DNA of 64,000 bases from contig JAUPFP010000068.1 of NCBI GenBank assembly GCA_036925085.1, forward strand, positions 775,501 to 839,500. Direction: 5' to 3'. Numbering within the stretch: the stretch's first letter is position 1; every line of letters starts with the position of its first letter. Positions 1 through 10,342 of this stretch are shown piece after piece. Below the pieces are notes generated by a model. It did not search any database. It saw only the letters and a program-made list of their open reading frames with translations, and was not told the origin of the DNA. Position numbers and translations under genes: made by a program. This DNA comes from Brachycybe producta. Taxonomy: Eukaryota > Arthropoda > Diplopoda > Playtdesmida > Andrognathidae.

Positions 1-31
<31 letters not shown>
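1..31. repeat. (AG)n microsatellite at the window edge
   Basis: Fifteen AG units; the repeat probably continues beyond the left edge. Confidence 0.95.
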
Positions 32-35
<4 letters not shown>

Positions 36-569
36 GCAAACGTGGTGCACAGGGGCAGAACTTTCAAAAGCCGTAATAGATAGTGGAACGAAAAACCCAA
101 AAAGTCATTAGTTAGTTGTTCTCATTGTCTCCTGAGACTTTTCTCTCTGAAAATCACTCGCCTGAACTTTACATAATGAGATGCCCCTCCACCCACACCA
201 CTACCCTTTTATCCTCCCTAACTTCCCTGCAAACTCTCTCTCTCTCTCTCTTTCTATCTCTCTCTATTGTTCAAATCTAAACCCATTTTGGCGTCAGCAA
301 TTTTTGACTATGTTACGTACTAAGGAGGTCAACTTATATCGCCACCTATCTTTATCCAACATCATAATTCATCAAACAATCGTTTTGTTCTTTAGAATCT
401 TTTCGTTTATGCGACATTTTCTCGACAAAGAGCTAATTTTAGAAACGTGGAACCAAAATGGCCGCCGCCGATCAATAAGCCTTTTATTCATGTTTTTATT
501 TTTCTAACTCGAACAACAAACACGAGACGAATTAGAGAGAAGGAGAACAAATAAAACTAAGTGTAATCA
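32..569. other. No gene seen; short CT-rich tract
   Basis: A CT-rich tract lies at about 233-267. The open frame over 181-507 is low-complexity in composition and resembles no protein I know. Confidence 0.5.
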
Positions 570-578
570 CAACTTGAC

Positions 579-786
579 ACAGGCAATTAGAAATCGGGAC
601 AAACAGAAGTTGGCTCCGCCCTTTTTTATGACGACCGGCAACTTCTAATTGCTTGGTTATGGTGTTTGACGTCACATACTCCGCCCCTTTTCAACGTCGA
701 ACCACACAACAAACCAATTAGAAGTTGTCGGTCGTCATAACAAGGGCGGAGCCAACTGAAGTTCTCCCCGATTTCTAATTGCCTGT
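579..786. mobile_element. Foldback MITE, family A copy 1
   Basis: A palindromic element of about 208 bp. It starts ACAGGCAATTAG and ends CTAATTGCCTGT; the arms contain AGAAGTTGGCTCCGCCC and its complement. It is flanked by a perfect 9-bp duplication, CAACTTGAC, at 570-578 and 787-795. Nine-base duplications with long inverted repeats are typical of Mutator-like elements; assignment to that superfamily is inference, because no transposase is present. TGACGTCA lies in the central spacer at 667-674. Confidence 0.9.
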
Positions 787-984
787 CAACTTGACTGTTA
801 GAAAATTAAAATAATTGGAGATGAAAGTGGTTAGTCGTAAATCAAAATCATATGACTCAAAAAGATGACCATAAAAATAAATAAAAATGGCCGCCATTAT
901 CACCTTTCATATCTTATGGACATGTCTGAGAAAAATGTCTGTTTTATAGATGTTTCCGCGCAAGAAAACAGAAAAAAAGACCAT

Positions 985-1475
985 TTAAAGGTTGATATCT
1001 GTCAAAATAAACCTTTTATAGACAAAATCTGCTTAAAGTTGTCATTTTCAAGCTCACTTAAAAAGTTTATTTCGAAAGATATCAATCAACATGGAAAAAA
1101 TACCTTTAAGTACGGAGCCCTACAGAGGACCTTTTACAAACTTTTTTTTAAACCCAACAAGTCGACTTTATTCTCGACATGTCGACTTTCATTCTGCCAA
1201 CGTTAATTATGCCATGTTTCGCGCACCATACTCTTAATACGTAAATTATTGCAAGCACCTTCTTGTAGCAGCAATAATTTAATTATTAAGAGTATGGTTA
1301 GCGCAACATAGCATAATTAACAAGGCCGAATAAGAGCAGTAATAGTCGACATGTCGAGGTTAAAAAAAAATTGCAAAAATCCACAGCAGGGCTCCGTATT
1401 TAAGTGATTCCATGGAGCTACCCTTCTAGTTTCTAAAAAAAATTTGTCTTCACTTTAAAACCACCTGAAAATACC
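985..1475. mobile_element. Foldback repeat, family O copy 1, interrupted
   Basis: Recognised by arms like TGATATCTGTCAAAATAAAC and GAAAGATATCAATC, and by the downstream words CTTCTAGTTTCTAAA and CACCTGAAA shared with copies at 15,740, 17,920, 19,640 and 59,450. It is split by another foldback element at 1111-1398. Outer borders are approximate. Confidence 0.65.
1111..1398. mobile_element. Foldback MITE, family N, inside family O
   Basis: Terminal inverted repeats TACGGAGCCCT and AGGGCTCCGTA enclose further palindromic arms containing GTCGACATGTCGA-like and TAATTATGC/GCATAATTA words. It is flanked by TTTAAG at 1105-1110 and 1399-1404. The family O copy near 15,910 reads ACCTTTAAGTGATT without an insertion, so it shows the empty site. 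The duplication could be the 6-bp TTTAAG or a TTAA core. Confidence 0.85.
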
Positions 1476-2031
1476 AAATAAAACCAGGTTCGAACCCTGT
1501 TTCGAGGGTTTTAATATTAAGTTTTATGTCTCAAAGCTGGATCTAAAAATATACAATTCTATTCTATATACGATTAAACATGAACTTCTTGACGGATGAT
1601 AAAACTTACGTATTCCCTTTAATATTTTTTTATTCACGCCCATCTTGCTATTTGCGTGACGGACACGTGAAATATACGTCACGCAACTGTCTTAAAGAAG
1701 ACCACAGGACACAAAAAACATTTTAATTAGTAATAAACTAATCAACTATAGGCAACATTAATTATAAATTGACATATCAAACATCACAAAATACATCAAT
1801 TTCAGACTTATTATTAAGAACTTCTGAAATGTAACACTAGATGGCGCAACAAAGCTTATTAACAGGCGCTCTGAAGTATAAAAAGGGGCGTCCTAAAGCA
1901 ACTTTTGATCCAATACAGGCGTTTAGTAACTTTGGGGACAAAAAAACAAATAAATATCCGTTCAGCCACCTTAAGAGGGTGCTCCATAGAAATATACTTG
2001 TGTAAATGCAAGGTAGATGGCGCCTAAAAAA
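1476..2031. other. No gene seen
   Basis: AT-rich DNA. GGTTCGAACCC at 1488-1498 resembles the B box of a tRNA gene, but no cloverleaf or A box surrounds it. GATGGCGC-type words near 1840 and 2015 belong to the family K neighbourhood. Confidence 0.4.
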
Positions 2032-2346
2032 ACTATAGGTGGCCAACTACACTCGTGCCAATTACTTGAAATCGAATGCAGGCCTTTTAGCTCTAAAAAG
2101 CGTCCAAAACAACCTTAATTATCAGAGCACGTGACAAACTTATACCCAGAACATAAGTGAAGAGGGAGCACGTGTAGAAATAGCGATGACGCAAATTAAA
2201 AGTTAGCCACGTGAAAAAAAAAAAAAACGAAGAAGGTGAGTCAAGAGTTGAAGTGTTGTCAATACATTTCTATAAGAAGAGGTCTAGTGGCGCCATCTAG
2301 CGCCACAGGGACACAAAATAAATGATCTACTTGCATTCTTAAGTAA
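2032..2346 (+). repeat. Interspersed repeat, family K copy 1
   Basis: Shares long stretches with 5896-6345, including the words AACTACACTCG, CACGTGACAAACTTA, GTAGAAATAG, GATGACGCAAATTAAA, CTAGTGGCGCCATCTA and CTTGCATTCTTAA. No coding potential or clear inverted termini were found, so its class is unknown. Confidence 0.75.
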
Positions 2347-2426
2347 ATTCTACATTAAATTAGAGATTTAAGCTTTGCATATCTAGATCTAAGCATTACC
2401 TATATCTTTATTGTTGATCCCAGCAC

Positions 2427-2703
2427 TGTTGGAATAGTAGGAACAGTCGGAACAACAGTAGGAACAGTCGGAAGGTTGGGTTCAGTTAAATTAAGCTTGT
2501 TGCAGGTTCGCCCCTCATTTTATAAAAAAATATTTCATCAAATTAGTCCATTGTTCCATAATTTGATCAACGGGAGGGACAATCGACAAATTTGATGAAA
2601 TAATTCTTTAAAAAATGGGGGGCGAACCTGCAACAAGCTTAGTTTAACTAAAACTAACCTTCCGATTGTTCCTACTATTCTTCTGACTGTTCCTACCGTT
2701 CCC
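2427..2703. mobile_element. Foldback element, family M
   Basis: A long inverted repeat. The left arm contains GGAACAGTCGGAAGGTT and AAGCTTGTTGCAGGTTCGCC; the right arm holds their complements GGCGAACCTGCAACAAGCTT and AACCTTCCGATTGTTCC. GGAACAGTCGGAA is partly duplicated in the left arm. No target duplication was identified. Confidence 0.8.
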
Positions 2704-2973
2704 GTGTTCTTCAAAATAGCATCCCCCCCCCCCGATTGTCAGCGCCCCAACAAGACACATGACGCCCGCGAACAAAAACCAAAAAAAAAATACACCAGAC
2801 TATAATAAATTAAAATTGATGAGAACACAGCTAAGAATTACTAATTACAACTAGAAAAAGGAGGCGTGCACACTATACATATAAGAATGAAATTGTAATT
2901 TATCACAATGCCATCATCAAAAATGACATTTAATTACATACAATTTTATCCATATATAATGTATATGTGTTGT

Positions 2974-3174
2974 TTACCGTCAATCTGCGGAATCAGTCCA
3001 TCTGCATATTGCCTAGGTAATCTGCAATTACAACCAACCTGCCAGTGTGAATCTGCAAAATTCAGCATCTAAAATGTAAATTGAATTTTGCACATTTCAC
3101 ACACTGGCAGGCTGGTTGTTTTGCAGATTGCCTAGGCAATATGCAGATTGACTGATTCCGCAGATTGACAGTAA
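2974..3174. mobile_element. Foldback MITE, family L copy 1
   Basis: The ends read TACCGTCAATCTGCGGAATC and GATTCCGCAGATTGACAGTA. The arms contain CATATTGCCTAGG and CCTAGGCAATATG, and CCAACCTGCCAGTGTG with its near complement. A truncated second copy lies at 23,199-23,338. Confidence 0.85.
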
Positions 3175-3889
3175 TATATACACACTGTATATAATAATAA
3201 TTGAAACAAAAGAGGTTGAATTTGACGTCAAAGCCATAATTACACTAGACAAAAAAAAAGTTCAAGTTGTTTTCCAATTGGTTGGTTTACACATTTTCTC
3301 ATCATAAATTTTAAAACGTTTCGAATGTAATATTAATAATAATGATGATAACGATAGACTGATTCTTGGTCCAGAACTAAATTGATATTATCGATGTTTT
3401 CAGAAATGAGGAGATTCCATTTGACAAAAAAAAAAATTGTCAAATGAGTGAAAAAGAAAATGGGTAAAATAAAAACCCGGACTGAATTGGTCCATTTAGC
3501 CTTTATATAGTTTAGCTCTTATACATGTTAGCCCCAGATCAGTTTGCACTTGACCCATTTAGTTCCTTTAATTTAGCCTATTATTATCCAGTTTATTACT
3601 GACTGTATCCAGTTGGAACGAATTTTTCTTTTGGGGGACGTTTCTAATAGAGGGGGGCAACGGGTAGAACCGAACCGCGATTTTTTTTTTGGAAACCAGT
3701 TCTGATCAGTTCGTGGATCTTGACGGAACTGGGTCCCCAATATGCATTAGTAGATTTGCACAGCACATTAGTTAGAGGTGGCAAAGGGTAGAATCGAGCC
3801 GAATCTATTCGGTTCGGAACCAGGTTCCACCTATACTGGCGAACCGGTTTTAAAAGTTTCAGTAATTGGCGAACAGGTTAAACTATTTC
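3175..3889. other. No gene seen; repeat fragments
   Basis: AT-rich sequence. TAGAGGTGGCAAAGGG near 3773 and surrounding GAACCGGTT/GGTTCGGAACC words look like a hAT-type end, but no partner end was found. Confidence 0.4.
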
Positions 3890-4095
3890 CGTCTCTTGTC
3901 AAGCTTAGTTTCTTCACAGCTTAGCTCTTGATAAGCTTTTTTCTTGCAGATTAGATTAGCTCTTGTCAGGCGTAGTTCTTTCACAGTTTAGCTCCTGTCA
4001 AGCTTAGCTCCTTCACAGCTTAGTTTTTTTACAAGTTAGCTCTTGTTAAGCTTAGCTATTTTAGTTTAACTCTTGTCCAGTGTAGATCGTTATAC
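3890..4095. repeat. Degenerate tandem array of AGCTTAGCTC-type units
   Basis: Variants of CAGCTTAGCTCTTGTCAAG recur about every 30 bases, at 3900, 3918, 3957, 3990, 4017 and 4050 approximately. Units have diverged and contain T-runs. Confidence 0.6.
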
Positions 4096-4800
4096 AACTA
4101 AGGTTTAGTTCGTGTTCACTACTAATTAAGTGATGTTAAGTTCTTCTGGTTAACGGTTAACCTTTTTGAAGTAGTGGGGTTTTCTTTTGCTTTAACTAAG
4201 ATTAAGTACAGTTAATTTATTATCCTGTATAAGTTTCATCAGTTTAGCTTTTTGTTCACTTTACAATCAACATTTTTTTTGGGTGTATTTGGTTCTCAGC
4301 CAATTTAACGCATATTCAGGTTTATAGTTTGTCCCCCCCCCTCCCCTCGATAAGCTGTCTACTTTCAATTAACTCACTGAAAAAATAAAAGAACATTTCC
4401 AAATTTCACTATAAAAATAAACGTAGGAAGAAAAAAAAAAACCTTTCACTTTTGATGGCAAAAACTACAAAAAAAAATAACTTCATCGAATTCTCAGAGG
4501 ACATTTTTTTTTCTTGCATTAATTTTTTTTTCTTCTTTTTTCTTGACTTGATATGAAATAAACACAACAGTCATTAGATGTTTAATATTTTAATGGAAAA
4601 GTATAGTAACTTGTCTAGTTTCATCATTCCAGCTACAACAACCATAAAAAAAACTTAACAAAATTAAGTGCAAAAAAAGTACATAATAAATTTTATTTTT
4701 CTTCCTTCTCCATGATTCTTGAGGTTCATTTCTTTCTTCTTCTAATGTTGTCAGCCATTTTGTTTTTTTAAGAACCCCCCCCCCCAACAAAAAACATTCA
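4096..4800. other. Low-complexity AT-rich DNA, no gene
   Basis: Homopolymer A, T and C runs dominate. The minus-strand frame over 4590-4811 lies in A/T runs and is not credible. Confidence 0.5.
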
Positions 4801-5033
4801 GCTCGATTCACGCACTCGCACGAGTCTACATAGTAGCAAAACGAAAACCGCTAGACATCATGCGGCACTTGGGTCGATTTAAAGCGGCGAGACTACTGCT
4901 CGATTCGCGCACTGGCAAAAGTCTAAGTAGTAGCAAGACAGAAATTTTCGAAGTCCAAATTATCGGTAACTACCGCTAGACTTCATGCGGCACTTGGGTC
5001 GATTAAAAACCGCGAGACTACAGCTCGATTCGA
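4801..5033 (+). repeat. Two-copy tandem repeat of about 97-125 bp
   Basis: GCTCGATTC starts units at 4801, 4898 and 5023 (the third only begins). Both full units carry GTCTA..TAGTAGCAA, CCGCTAGAC.TCATGCGGCACTTGGGTCGAT and GCGAGACTAC. Unit 2 has about 28 extra bases in the middle. Confidence 0.85.
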
Positions 5034-5489
5034 TAAACTAAAGTTTACATATGAGTGTGTGCTATAGCCTATAAATAGAGCTTAATTAGTGCCACCATGT
5101 AAGAATTTCGTTTGTTAACATTTAATAGTTAGAAAATATTTTCAAATATGATCTCCTACCTCTTAGAATTCAATCAACACACAAACAAACGAATATATTA
5201 CCAAATGATATGAACTTACCTAAAACAAAGAGAGAAAAAAAAAGACAATAGATTAGAAATAATCATTATTTAATCAGTAAATTAAAATAAAAACAATGAA
5301 ATCTGAATCCATATTAGTAGTAGTGGATGTTAGAAACGTTTTCTGAACATCAGTTAAGCCCCGTATCACACTAGCAACTTTTGATGTAATTCAACCTGTG
5401 ATGTGACTTGCAACTAGAACTTTAATAAACTTCTATATCACACTATGGCAACCTAGTTGCCAATCAAGTTTTCAAAACTTAGTTTATGT
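5034..5489. other. No gene; possible element end near 5356
   Basis: TTAAGCCCCGTATCACAC at about 5354 resembles the starts of the TTAA-flanked families E and F, and GCAACTTTTGATG resembles 61,325. A partner end was not located. Confidence 0.4.
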
Positions 5490-5696
5490 CAAGGGGTCGA
5501 CACATTCGGGTGAATCTCGTACGGTATCGGAAGCCATTTTAATTTTAATCCGCGTTTTACTGAATTTTAAAATTTCAGTTCTATTCTGGATGTCCAGTAA
5601 AATGTAGCTGAAAAGTAAAATGACTTTCCATCCACACGATCTGCTGTGAATCTTAGTGAAAATCGTACATGATTTTCTTCAATGACTGCCCCCTTG
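5490..5696. mobile_element. Foldback MITE, family Q copy 1
   Basis: Begins AAGGGGTCGACA and ends with the near complement GACTGCCCCCTT. The inner arms carry GTGAATCTCGTACGG against GAAAATCGTACATG, and GTTTTACTGAATTT against CCAGTAAAAT. A second copy lies at 30,888-31,107. Confidence 0.75.
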
Positions 5697-5895
5697 GTTT
5701 GTGTCCACATTGCGGACAACTAGCAGGAAATTCATAAACCAAGAAATCATGAAACAGGAAATTCATTCAAATGTTTTCATGTCATTTTCTGGCAAAGAAC
5801 CTGATTGGTTGTTTGTCAGAAAGTTACATGAAAAGTCTCTCAGAAGTTGAACATGTTCAAATCAATGAGACTGAGTCACACTAGTTGAAAAGACC

Positions 5896-6345
5896 ATCCA
5901 TAGGTTGGCAAACTACACTCGTCGCCATTTAGTTGAAATCGAATGCAGCCTTTTAGTTCTAAAAGCGTCCAGAACAACCTCAATTGTCAGCACGTGACAA
6001 ACTTACACAAAGAACACGATATAAGTGAAGAGAGACAGCACGTGTAGAAATAGTAATGACGCAAATTAAAGGTTTGCCACGTGAAAAAAAGGAAGATGAG
6101 TAAAGAGTTGGTGTGTTGTCAGTACATTTATATAGGCCTATGGCAGAGGGACATAAAAGTCCACATGCAGCATTAAGCTTGACAATTCTTAATGCTGCAT
6201 GTGGACTTTTATGTCCCTCTACCATAGGCCTAATTGGTTGCTAGCAGAGTACTAACTGCAATTGTAATTATATGGGAGGAGGGCTAGTGGCGCCATCTAA
6301 TGCTACACGCACAAAATAAATGATCTGCTTGCATTCTTAAATGCA
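5896..6345 (+). repeat. Interspersed repeat, family K copy 2, interrupted
   Basis: Matches 2032-2346 along its length but carries an inserted pair of non-LTR retrotransposon tails at about 6137-6272. It ends next to a mariner-like relic. Confidence 0.75.
6137..6272. mobile_element. Head-to-head non-LTR retrotransposon 3' tails
   Basis: The + strand part from about 6177 (AATGCTGCATGTGGACTTTTATGTCCC, key words only) continues through GCTAGCAGAGTACTAACTG to a (TTGTAA)-like end. It matches the 3' tail of the fragment at 22,980-23,065. An inverted copy of the first 40 bases precedes it at 6137-6177, making a near-perfect palindrome. TTATAT occurs on both outer sides, consistent with a target duplication. 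Confidence 0.75.
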
Positions 6346-6845
6346 AGGGTGTCCATAAAGTCTTTCCCTGATTATTAAAATCCACTGTACACAAACTATG
6401 CTAAGTACAAGAAAACGGGTTTCCAGCCCATAAACAGTCCAGGAGGCGCTGCGGTCATCAAAACCAAAATGGCGTCATTGCAGGAAAAAGCGCAATGTAT
6501 ATTGCGGTTTCATGAAAGGAAATTGGCAACTACGGTTCAGTGAAAGTTTAGAACGGAATATCGACAAGAACCACCGGATGTTAAAAGCATTAAACAGTGG
6601 TATCTGAAGTTTAAAAGAGACTGGTAGTGTTGGAGATTTGAAAAGAACTGGGCGACCAACTGTGACTCAAACCAATGTTGATGACCGCAGCGCCACCTGG
6701 ACTGTTTATAGACTAGAAAACCGGGTAGAAAAAAAAAAAACTTTATGAGTGTGGCTACAAATAGGTGAAAACCGTTTTCGCTTGTACTTTGCATAGTGTG
6801 TGTAAAGTGGATTTTTGTAATCAGGGAAAGACTTTATGGACACCC
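6346..6845. mobile_element. Degraded mariner/Tc1-like element, internally deleted
   Basis: About 28-bp near-perfect terminal inverted repeats, AGGGTGTCCATAAAGTC... and ...GACTTTATGGACACCCT, enclose a remnant of a transposase N-terminus. A TA duplication is not evident. At 500 bp the element is far shorter than an autonomous one, so the catalytic part is missing. Confidence 0.85.
6469..6695 (+). pseudogene. Transposase N-terminal relic (DUF4817-like helix-turn-helix)
   Basis: From the ATG at 6469 the translation reads MASLQEKAQCILRFHERK, then reaches a stop in the 25th codon. It resumes as TEYRQEPPDVKSIKQWYLKF, then shifts frame near 6620 into GSVGDLKRTGRPTVT. This order (short helix, P-D-x-K-SI-x-x-WY, TGS..R.TGRP) is that of the DNA-binding region of mariner-like transposases with DUF4817; that match is from memory of the family. 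A stop and a frameshift make it non-functional, and the DDE catalytic domain is absent. Confidence 0.8.
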
Positions 6846-7891
6846 TGTATATATAAAAAAATTGGAAGGCTTTTTTTCTCAGCTCGTTAGAAACTAGAAA
6901 GACAAGGAGAGAGAAAAAGCAAGCAAGCAAGCTTTTCGAATTCACTTTTTTCATATTCAAACTTCTAATTGAACGTCATATTTTAATAAACTCTTAAAAG
7001 CCGAAGACGTGAATAATTTATTACTGCTATTAAAATTAAAATTTTTTTTTTAAGATCCGCCTCCAAAAAACAAAACAAAGAACGAACAGAAGATAAATAA
7101 ACTGTGTTCAGAGATTCCAATTTAATAAAATTCTCCTTCCATTCACAAAATAATACACAAAAAAAACCCCTCCTTAGAGATAAGAGGATAAAAAAAAAAC
7201 CTTTTTCATCCCTCTACCCTCTATTACCCCCCCCCCACCCCTCTTCATTTTTTTCCGAATCCAAGTTTTAACTCCCGGGTTCCTCTACCCCCAACCCCCA
7301 CCCCTCAAACAAATTACGAAATATTGTTAGCAAAAAGCGTGACTAATCTACTTGAGAAAAAAAAAAAACGATGAAAAATTACGTTCCTTCAACAACAACA
7401 ACAACAAAAAAAACACAACCCAGTCTCTGTTTGCATTTGCTTCTATTATGTCTACAATTAATTATTTAATAATAGCAAGGTTTTTTATTATTATAATATA
7501 TAGTCTATATAAAGAAATGAAATGACTTTAAAGGGGAGGAAGAGGAGGAGGAGGTGGGGGGGGGGCTCTACTCCGGATATGAGGCGGCGGAGGAGGAGGG
7601 CTCTCACCCCCCTCCATTTCTCTACCCTTGCAATTTTTGTTTGTTTCCCCCCACACTTTACCTCTTTGACTTGATCATAGAAGGAGTTAAGAGAAGAAAA
7701 AAGAGCTACTTTCATTGCCATTAATGCTCTTATTATAATTTAAGTCTTCTTCTCTTTTTACCAATACAAAATGCAATGCACTTATAATTGTTAGCAGTGA
7801 TTGCCTCTATCAAGGGGGCAAATGTAATTGCTAATAAACTTTCAATATACTTCTTCTTTTATATATACAGAGTGTGGTCACATAAATGTTA
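6846..7891. other. No gene; homopolymer-rich DNA
   Basis: Runs of A, C and G and purine-rich stretches, such as the AGG/GGA-rich tract at about 7530-7620. Nothing coding is recognisable. Confidence 0.5.
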
Positions 7892-7992
7892 CATTATATT
7901 AAGAGGTTTACGATGAATACGAAATTTTACTCGAATCCGAATTCTAAAATGTTCTCGAATCTTTCATATAAGAATCCTATATTATTCATTAA

Positions 7993-8531
7993 TATGTCGT
8001 ATAAACAACGATTACATTCCCTTGGAATGCACACTCTTGAACTCGGACGCCTTCATACTGACTTAGTATTGTTATACAAAATATCGGCTAAGGATGTCTT
8101 TTTCCCCCCCCCCCCTCTGAGTGGGAGTCCTTTCTAAAATTTTCTCCAACAATCACTAGGTCCCACTCCAAGCGTATCATGTCACCTGCTGCTCGTATTA
8201 ACTGTAAACAAAACTGATTTTTTTAATAGGGTTATTCCTATTCGGAATTCACTCCCACAATATGTAGTAGACTCTTCATCATCTGCTGGCTTTTATGTCA
8301 ACGTTAAGTCATTGGAGCTAGCTTGTTGGTTGCGCGGACAGGATGAAAGGGGAAATTAAAAAAAATGAATGATAATGAAATGATTATTTTCACCTCCTTG
8401 TATATCTCCATGTATTTCTGTGTTTATTATTTTATTTTGTCTTTTATATTGACCAGGGTTAGACGTAAGTGTTGTTGTAATGTACATCCTGTAAAACTCT
8501 TAATAAATCATTATTATTATTATTATTATTA
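7993..8531 (+). mobile_element. 5'-truncated non-LTR retrotransposon fragment 1
   Basis: The 3' end of a LINE, with a coding relic, an untranslated tail of about 170 bp and a terminal (ATT)n run at about 8508-8533. It interrupts a family I element, so it inserted later. The microsatellite-type tail rather than poly(A) suits CR1/L2/jockey-like clades; the clade is inference. Confidence 0.8.
8008..8359 (+). pseudogene. Non-LTR reverse transcriptase C-terminal relic
   Basis: One frame gives RLHSLGMHTLELGRLHTDL then VLLYKI, a conserved stretch near the C-terminus of LINE polymerases. Another frame after a C-run and stops gives FFNRVIPIRNSLPQYVVDS, the F-x-R-x-I-x-x-WNSLP motif with W replaced by R. 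It ends at the TAA at 8357-8359. Frame changes and stops show decay. Confidence 0.8.
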
Positions 8532-8730
8532 TTAAATAAATAAATAAAATAATATTAAATATTAAATTATTAATAATAAAAAAACAAGTGTGGCACTCAG
8601 GGTCGCCACAAGGTGATCCATTGGTAATCCGGATAATCACCAAAATTGCCACAATCGCCATTTTTTTGTCAGTAAACTGCATATTTTTCAAGGATTCGCG
8701 GGATACAAATGTCCCATCTCTACATTATAT

Positions 8731-10238
8731 CGATGGTTTGTTACAGGTGGGATGATTTTATCTGAGAAGACACCAAGGGTTGGAGGTGGAGGCTAGCAGT
8801 AACGTGAAGGTAGCAACAACAACAAAAAAGATGAAACAAACAAACAGTTAAATAACATATAGTGCATTCATTTGGAGCGAAATGGAGCGCAAAAACAAAT
8901 AATTATATCACCGATAGGAGAAAAGCCATTCAATAGAACGCCCTCAATTAAAAAAAAAAAGCACAAATATTCGCCAAAAAAAAAGAGGCTTTAAAAAAGT
9001 TGAAATTGATTCAACTTTTGTTTAAACCTTTTTTTTTTTTGTAAAAAATTGTACTTTTTGCGTTTTTTCTCTTCGTTTTTTTTGGTGTTTTTTCATCGAT
9101 TTTTCTTCAAATTTTCATCAATTCAGGTAAATTAATGTATTTTCGTTAGTGGTAGGATATATTCAACTATAGTTTTACAGAAAAATGACGCCGTTTCGAT
9201 GTAAATATTGATGAGAAACGGCAATTTATGATTTAGTTAAAATGGTACAGCGAATGTGGTTTTCTCACTTCAATTGGCCTAACGTAATGTACCAAACCAT
9301 AATAGTAACTAAGCGGGGGCCACACGTTTGTTCTGTTATTAGTCGCCGTATACCAAATTTCTTTTCTTCTATTAATAGAAATGCTTTAACACATTTTCTC
9401 CATAGAAAAAAACACTTGTTATTTTTCACCAGTTGAAATTTTCACCAAGTACAAATTTTCACTCCAATTGGGGGGGAAAAAAAAAACAAAGCATTAGAAT
9501 CCATATATTGATCTCTTTTATATAAAAAAAGACCAACTTTTTCTATTTTAATATATTTCAACACCTGATCAAAAGATTTGATCACAGATAAACAAAAATA
9601 ATGACGTTTGTTGCCAACAACACACAAGTTTGTACAACAATAGAAAATTTAATAAAAGCAAAACAAAAAGAAAGAGAGAAAAAAAAAACCAACACTCAAA
9701 AGATTGAACTGAAATAGAGAAGTAAAAAAAAAAAGGTCTATAATATAAAATAATAAATACGAAAACAATTCCCGAGTCTCTCTCTCCCTCTCTCTCTCTC
9801 TTTCAGTACATTATTATTTTTGCAAGTCAGATTTTCAAATATCAGTGGAACACATTACACATTATTGGCGAGCTCAGTTCAGCTCCCAAAAAAAAAAAAA
9901 CTCCCAAGTTTGTTCAAAGTGAAAAATTATGCAAATCTCTTTCAAAAAACTACTTAGACTATTACTGATGTCATACCCTTCCCCTCCTCCTCCTTCATTG
10001 ATTTCTTCAAGATGCATCGCGTTTTCGTTTGCAAAAATTTGGATATGGCGGGGATTTCAAGGAACCACACACATCAGCAACACAGAAGTTCAGGAGGCAT
10101 CTGCTGAAATCTATGAGAGATTATATTCCCAAAATTCCTTTGGAGCAATTTCTGTGACAGTGGGCGAAATTGTCTCATTCCACACTATACTAAAGTTCAT
10201 ATATATACTAAAATGTTCATTAAGCATCCCAAATATGT
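8731..10238. other. No gene recognised
   Basis: AT-rich DNA with long A and T runs near 8950-9090, and a CT tract at about 9778-9804. Short frames at 9242-9436 and 9929-10,240 resemble nothing known. Confidence 0.5.
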
Positions 10239-10340
10239 AAGAGATGCCCAAATTGCTTCGGATCATTCCAATTTCATGACAAGTGTGGGGATCTACTGTC
10301 AAAAAAATTGGAATGATTCGAAGCAATTTGGGCATCTCTT
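10239..10340. mobile_element. Foldback MITE, family V
   Basis: A 102-bp palindrome with arms of about 35 bases. It begins AAGAGATGCCCAAATTGCTT and ends AAGCAATTTGGGCATCTCTT, with ATCATTCCAATTT against AAATTGGAATGAT further in. It abuts the next element. Confidence 0.85.
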
Positions 10341-10342
10341 AA

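Larger units (their letters stand above)
7900..8722 (+). mobile_element. hAT-like MITE, family I, split by a LINE fragment
   Basis: The left part (7900-7992) and right part (8532-8722) match the two halves of the uninterrupted family I copies at 24,685 and 31,196: GAATCCTATATTATTCATTAA on the left and AACAAGTGTGGC..GGTGATCCATTGGT on the right. CATTATAT is duplicated perfectly at 7892-7899 and 8723-8730. An 8-bp duplication and a TAGAG-type end support hAT. Confidence 0.85.

Noticed and set aside
1488-1498. GGTTCGAACCC, a perfect tRNA B-box word
   Set aside because: No A box or cloverleaf at the required distance, and it lies next to repeat DNA.
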